DNA of 64,000 nt, from assembly GCA_039820545.1 (NCBI GenBank), contig JBCBPW010000004.1, forward strand, positions 62,001 through 126,000, written 5' to 3'. Positions 62,591 to 64,000 of the stretch are shown piece after piece. Within the stretch, counting starts at the first letter, position 1. Every line of letters begins with the position of its first letter. The stretch comes from JALEFZ01 sp039820545. Its GTDB lineage: Bacteria; Bacteroidota; Bacteroidia; J057. Under the pieces are notes generated by a model. The model saw only the letters and a list, made by a program, of their open reading frames with translations, did not search any database and was not told the DNA's origin. The translations under genes were made by a program, and so were the position numbers.

Positions 62591-64000
62591 TTGAAACACT
62601 CGATACTTCGTAGCTTGATTCAATCCCTAGATTCATCTGAACGCAAGCGTTTCAGGACCTATCTGGATTCCCCTTACTTCAATCGAAACACCCGCTTGAT
62701 CAAACTCTGGGCGGCTTTTCTTTCAGGTGAAGGGGTGCCCACAGAAGGCGAGATGGATTTGCCTCGATTATTCTCCCTGATGTATGGTCCAAAGCAAGCA
62801 TATGAGCCACAAAAGGTCTATGATCACTGCTCCTTTTTATTGAGACATATAGAAGATTTCCTTGCCATGCAAGTATGGGAAGCCGATCTCCCCCGACAAA
62901 GGATAGACGGTCTGCATGCGATGATCGCCAAAAAGCACGAAGGAGGTTTTCATCGTATGCTGCGTAAGCTACATCAAACCACAGAGAAGAGACGTAGGAA
63001 GGACATCGACCAGCTCTCCATTGACTATGAGAAGGCCCAAGCTCAAGATATTTTCTTCTTGAGCAGAATGAAAAGAGATCCTGACCAAAGTCTTCAACAG
63101 GCAGTTCATGCATTAGACGCTTTTTATTTCGCCAGCAAACTCCGACATGCTTGTGCCATCCTCAATCGGCAGAATATCGTCCAATCAACCTTTTCTTTGC
63201 CGTTTATGCCTGAAATATTGGAGATCCTGGATAAATCACCAGACTTGATTTCCCTTCCTGCTGTCGCGCTCTATCGGTGCATCTACTTTACGTTGGTCGA
63301 GCCAGAGGATGAGATCCACTTTCAAACGTTGCAGGATCTTTTAGAGGTTCATGCGGATGATTTTGACAAGGAGGAGCGGACAGAATTGTATGGGTACGCA
63401 CAAAACTACTGTACCAAGAAAATCAACCAGGGCCACGCGCATTATTTGCGGGCCTACTTTTCGCTGGATCAAGAAATGCTCAAAGGAGGACTGCTGCTTT
63501 CTCAAGGGGTGATGGACCATCGAAAGTATAAAAATATGGTGACTGTGGCGCTCAGACTTCAGGAGTTTGTGTGGGTGGAGGAGTTTATGGAAGGATTCCA
63601 TGCGCACTTAGACATTCCATATCGGGAGGTGGGCTACTTGTACAACCGAGCGGCGTATCTGCATGCGATAGGCGACTTCTCGGGAGCCAAACGATTGCTC
63701 TGGCGAGTGGAAGCCAAAGACGTATATTACCAGTTGGGGACGCGCGCCTTACTGCTGAAAATTTACTTTGAAGAACATGATCCCGAAGGACTAGAGGCAC
63801 AGATCCGCGTCTTCAAAAGCTTTTTGGGACGAAATAAGAAAATGAGTCCTTATCAGGTTCGCTCCAACAGGGCCTTGATCAGATACACACAAAGACTGCA
63901 CAAGCTGAGAGAGAAACGACCTGCCCTAAGTGCCAAAATATTTCGGGAAGAGTTGGAAGAAATTGACCAGGACATTACCCAAAATCCCCAGACTGCGAAT
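62591..64000 (+). CDS. Unrecognised cytoplasmic protein, cut by right edge
   Basis: The frame runs 470 codons to the window end with no stop, so it is partial. It starts with TTG at 62591 (reading as MKHSILRSLIQSLDSSERKRFR); no ATG lies in frame near, and a stop occurs at 62570. The opening SLDSSERKRFRTYLDSPYFNRN is shared by a family of long helical hypothetical proteins in Bacteroidota, whose function I do not know. The visible part is rich in Arg, Leu and Glu and is helix-repeat like, with no signal peptide or membrane segment. Confidence 0.75.
   Translation, partial: MKHSILRSLIQSLDSSERKRFRTYLDSPYFNRNTRLIKLWAAFLSGEGVPTEGEMDLPRLFSLMYGPKQAYEPQKVYDHCSFLLRHIEDFLAMQVWEADLPRQRIDGLHAMIAKKHEGGFHRMLRKLHQTTEKRRRKDIDQLSIDYEKAQAQDIFFLSRMKRDPDQSLQQAVHALDAFYFASKLRHACAILNRQNIVQSTFSLPFMPEILEILDKSPDLISLPAVALYRCIYFTLVEPEDEIHFQTLQDLLEVHADDFDKEERTELYGYAQNYCTKKINQGHAHYLRAYFSLDQEMLKGGLLLSQGVMDHRKYKNMVTVALRLQEFVWVEEFMEGFHAHLDIPYREVGYLYNRAAYLHAIGDFSGAKRLLWRVEAKDVYYQLGTRALLLKIYFEEHDPEGLEAQIRVFKSFLGRNKKMSPYQVRSNRALIRYTQRLHKLREKRPALSAKIFREELEEIDQDITQNPQTAN

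Overview
This 64 kb window comes from a Bacteroidota chromosome, probably an aerobic or microaerobic free-living member of the Saprospiria/Cytophagia side of the phylum (inference). The signs are five secreted proteins with C-terminal type IX secretion (T9SS) sorting domains, a cbb3 oxidase with CcoN and CcoO fused, paired DUF1501/DUF1800 genes, many FixH/CcoG-type proteins and few Shine-Dalgarno sites. The sequence is a scaffold: two 10-base runs of N mark joins at 12550 and 21143. Two genes are cut by the window edges: radA on the left and an unrecognised gene on the right.

Layout. 1-7 kb: radA, a DUF4197 lipoprotein, an oligopeptidase B-like lipoprotein, a LytTR regulator and two membrane proteins. 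7.3-10.4 kb: a hybrid histidine kinase, then a non-coding stretch full of small hairpins. 10.4-18.3 kb: a minus-strand run of mostly small genes (HExxH protein, SAP/DUF6434 protein, substrate-binding-like protein, RNA ligase-like protein, barrel protein, ankyrin protein, DinB, SRPBCC). 18.5-22 kb: a T9SS esterase, the pyruvate dehydrogenase E2 subunit and a zinc-ribbon protein. 22.2-26.8 kb: a 1528-residue helicase-nuclease fusion. 27-40 kb: a repeat-rich T9SS protein, a PhoB-type two-component pair, and a DUF1501 / DUF1800 / GSDH-dihaem cytochrome-PA14 set. 40-42.6 kb: a transglutaminase-like protein, then a small HTH gene followed by a 54-residue double-glycine leader peptide gene that is easily missed. 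42.7-59.3 kb: a respiratory and regulatory block. 59.3-64 kb: a propeller-type T9SS protein and the truncated gene.

The most coherent system is at 42.7-59.3 kb. A minus-strand cbb3 operon (ccoI, ccoS, ccoNO, ccoQP, ccoG, ccoH, tauE-like) diverges from three tandem universal stress proteins. These are followed by a tight four-gene signalling operon: a tandem-PAS kinase whose second PAS carries the FixL haem-pocket His and Arg at exactly FixL spacing, a single-domain receiver, a receiver-kinase hybrid, and a receiver fused to a Crp/Fnr-type DNA-binding protein. The divergent region between ccoI and the first usp gene holds two TGAy-N4-GTCA dyads. I infer an oxygen-sensing circuit analogous to rhizobial FixL-FixJ-FixK driving fixNOQP, with the FixJ and FixK steps collapsed into one receiver-Crp protein.
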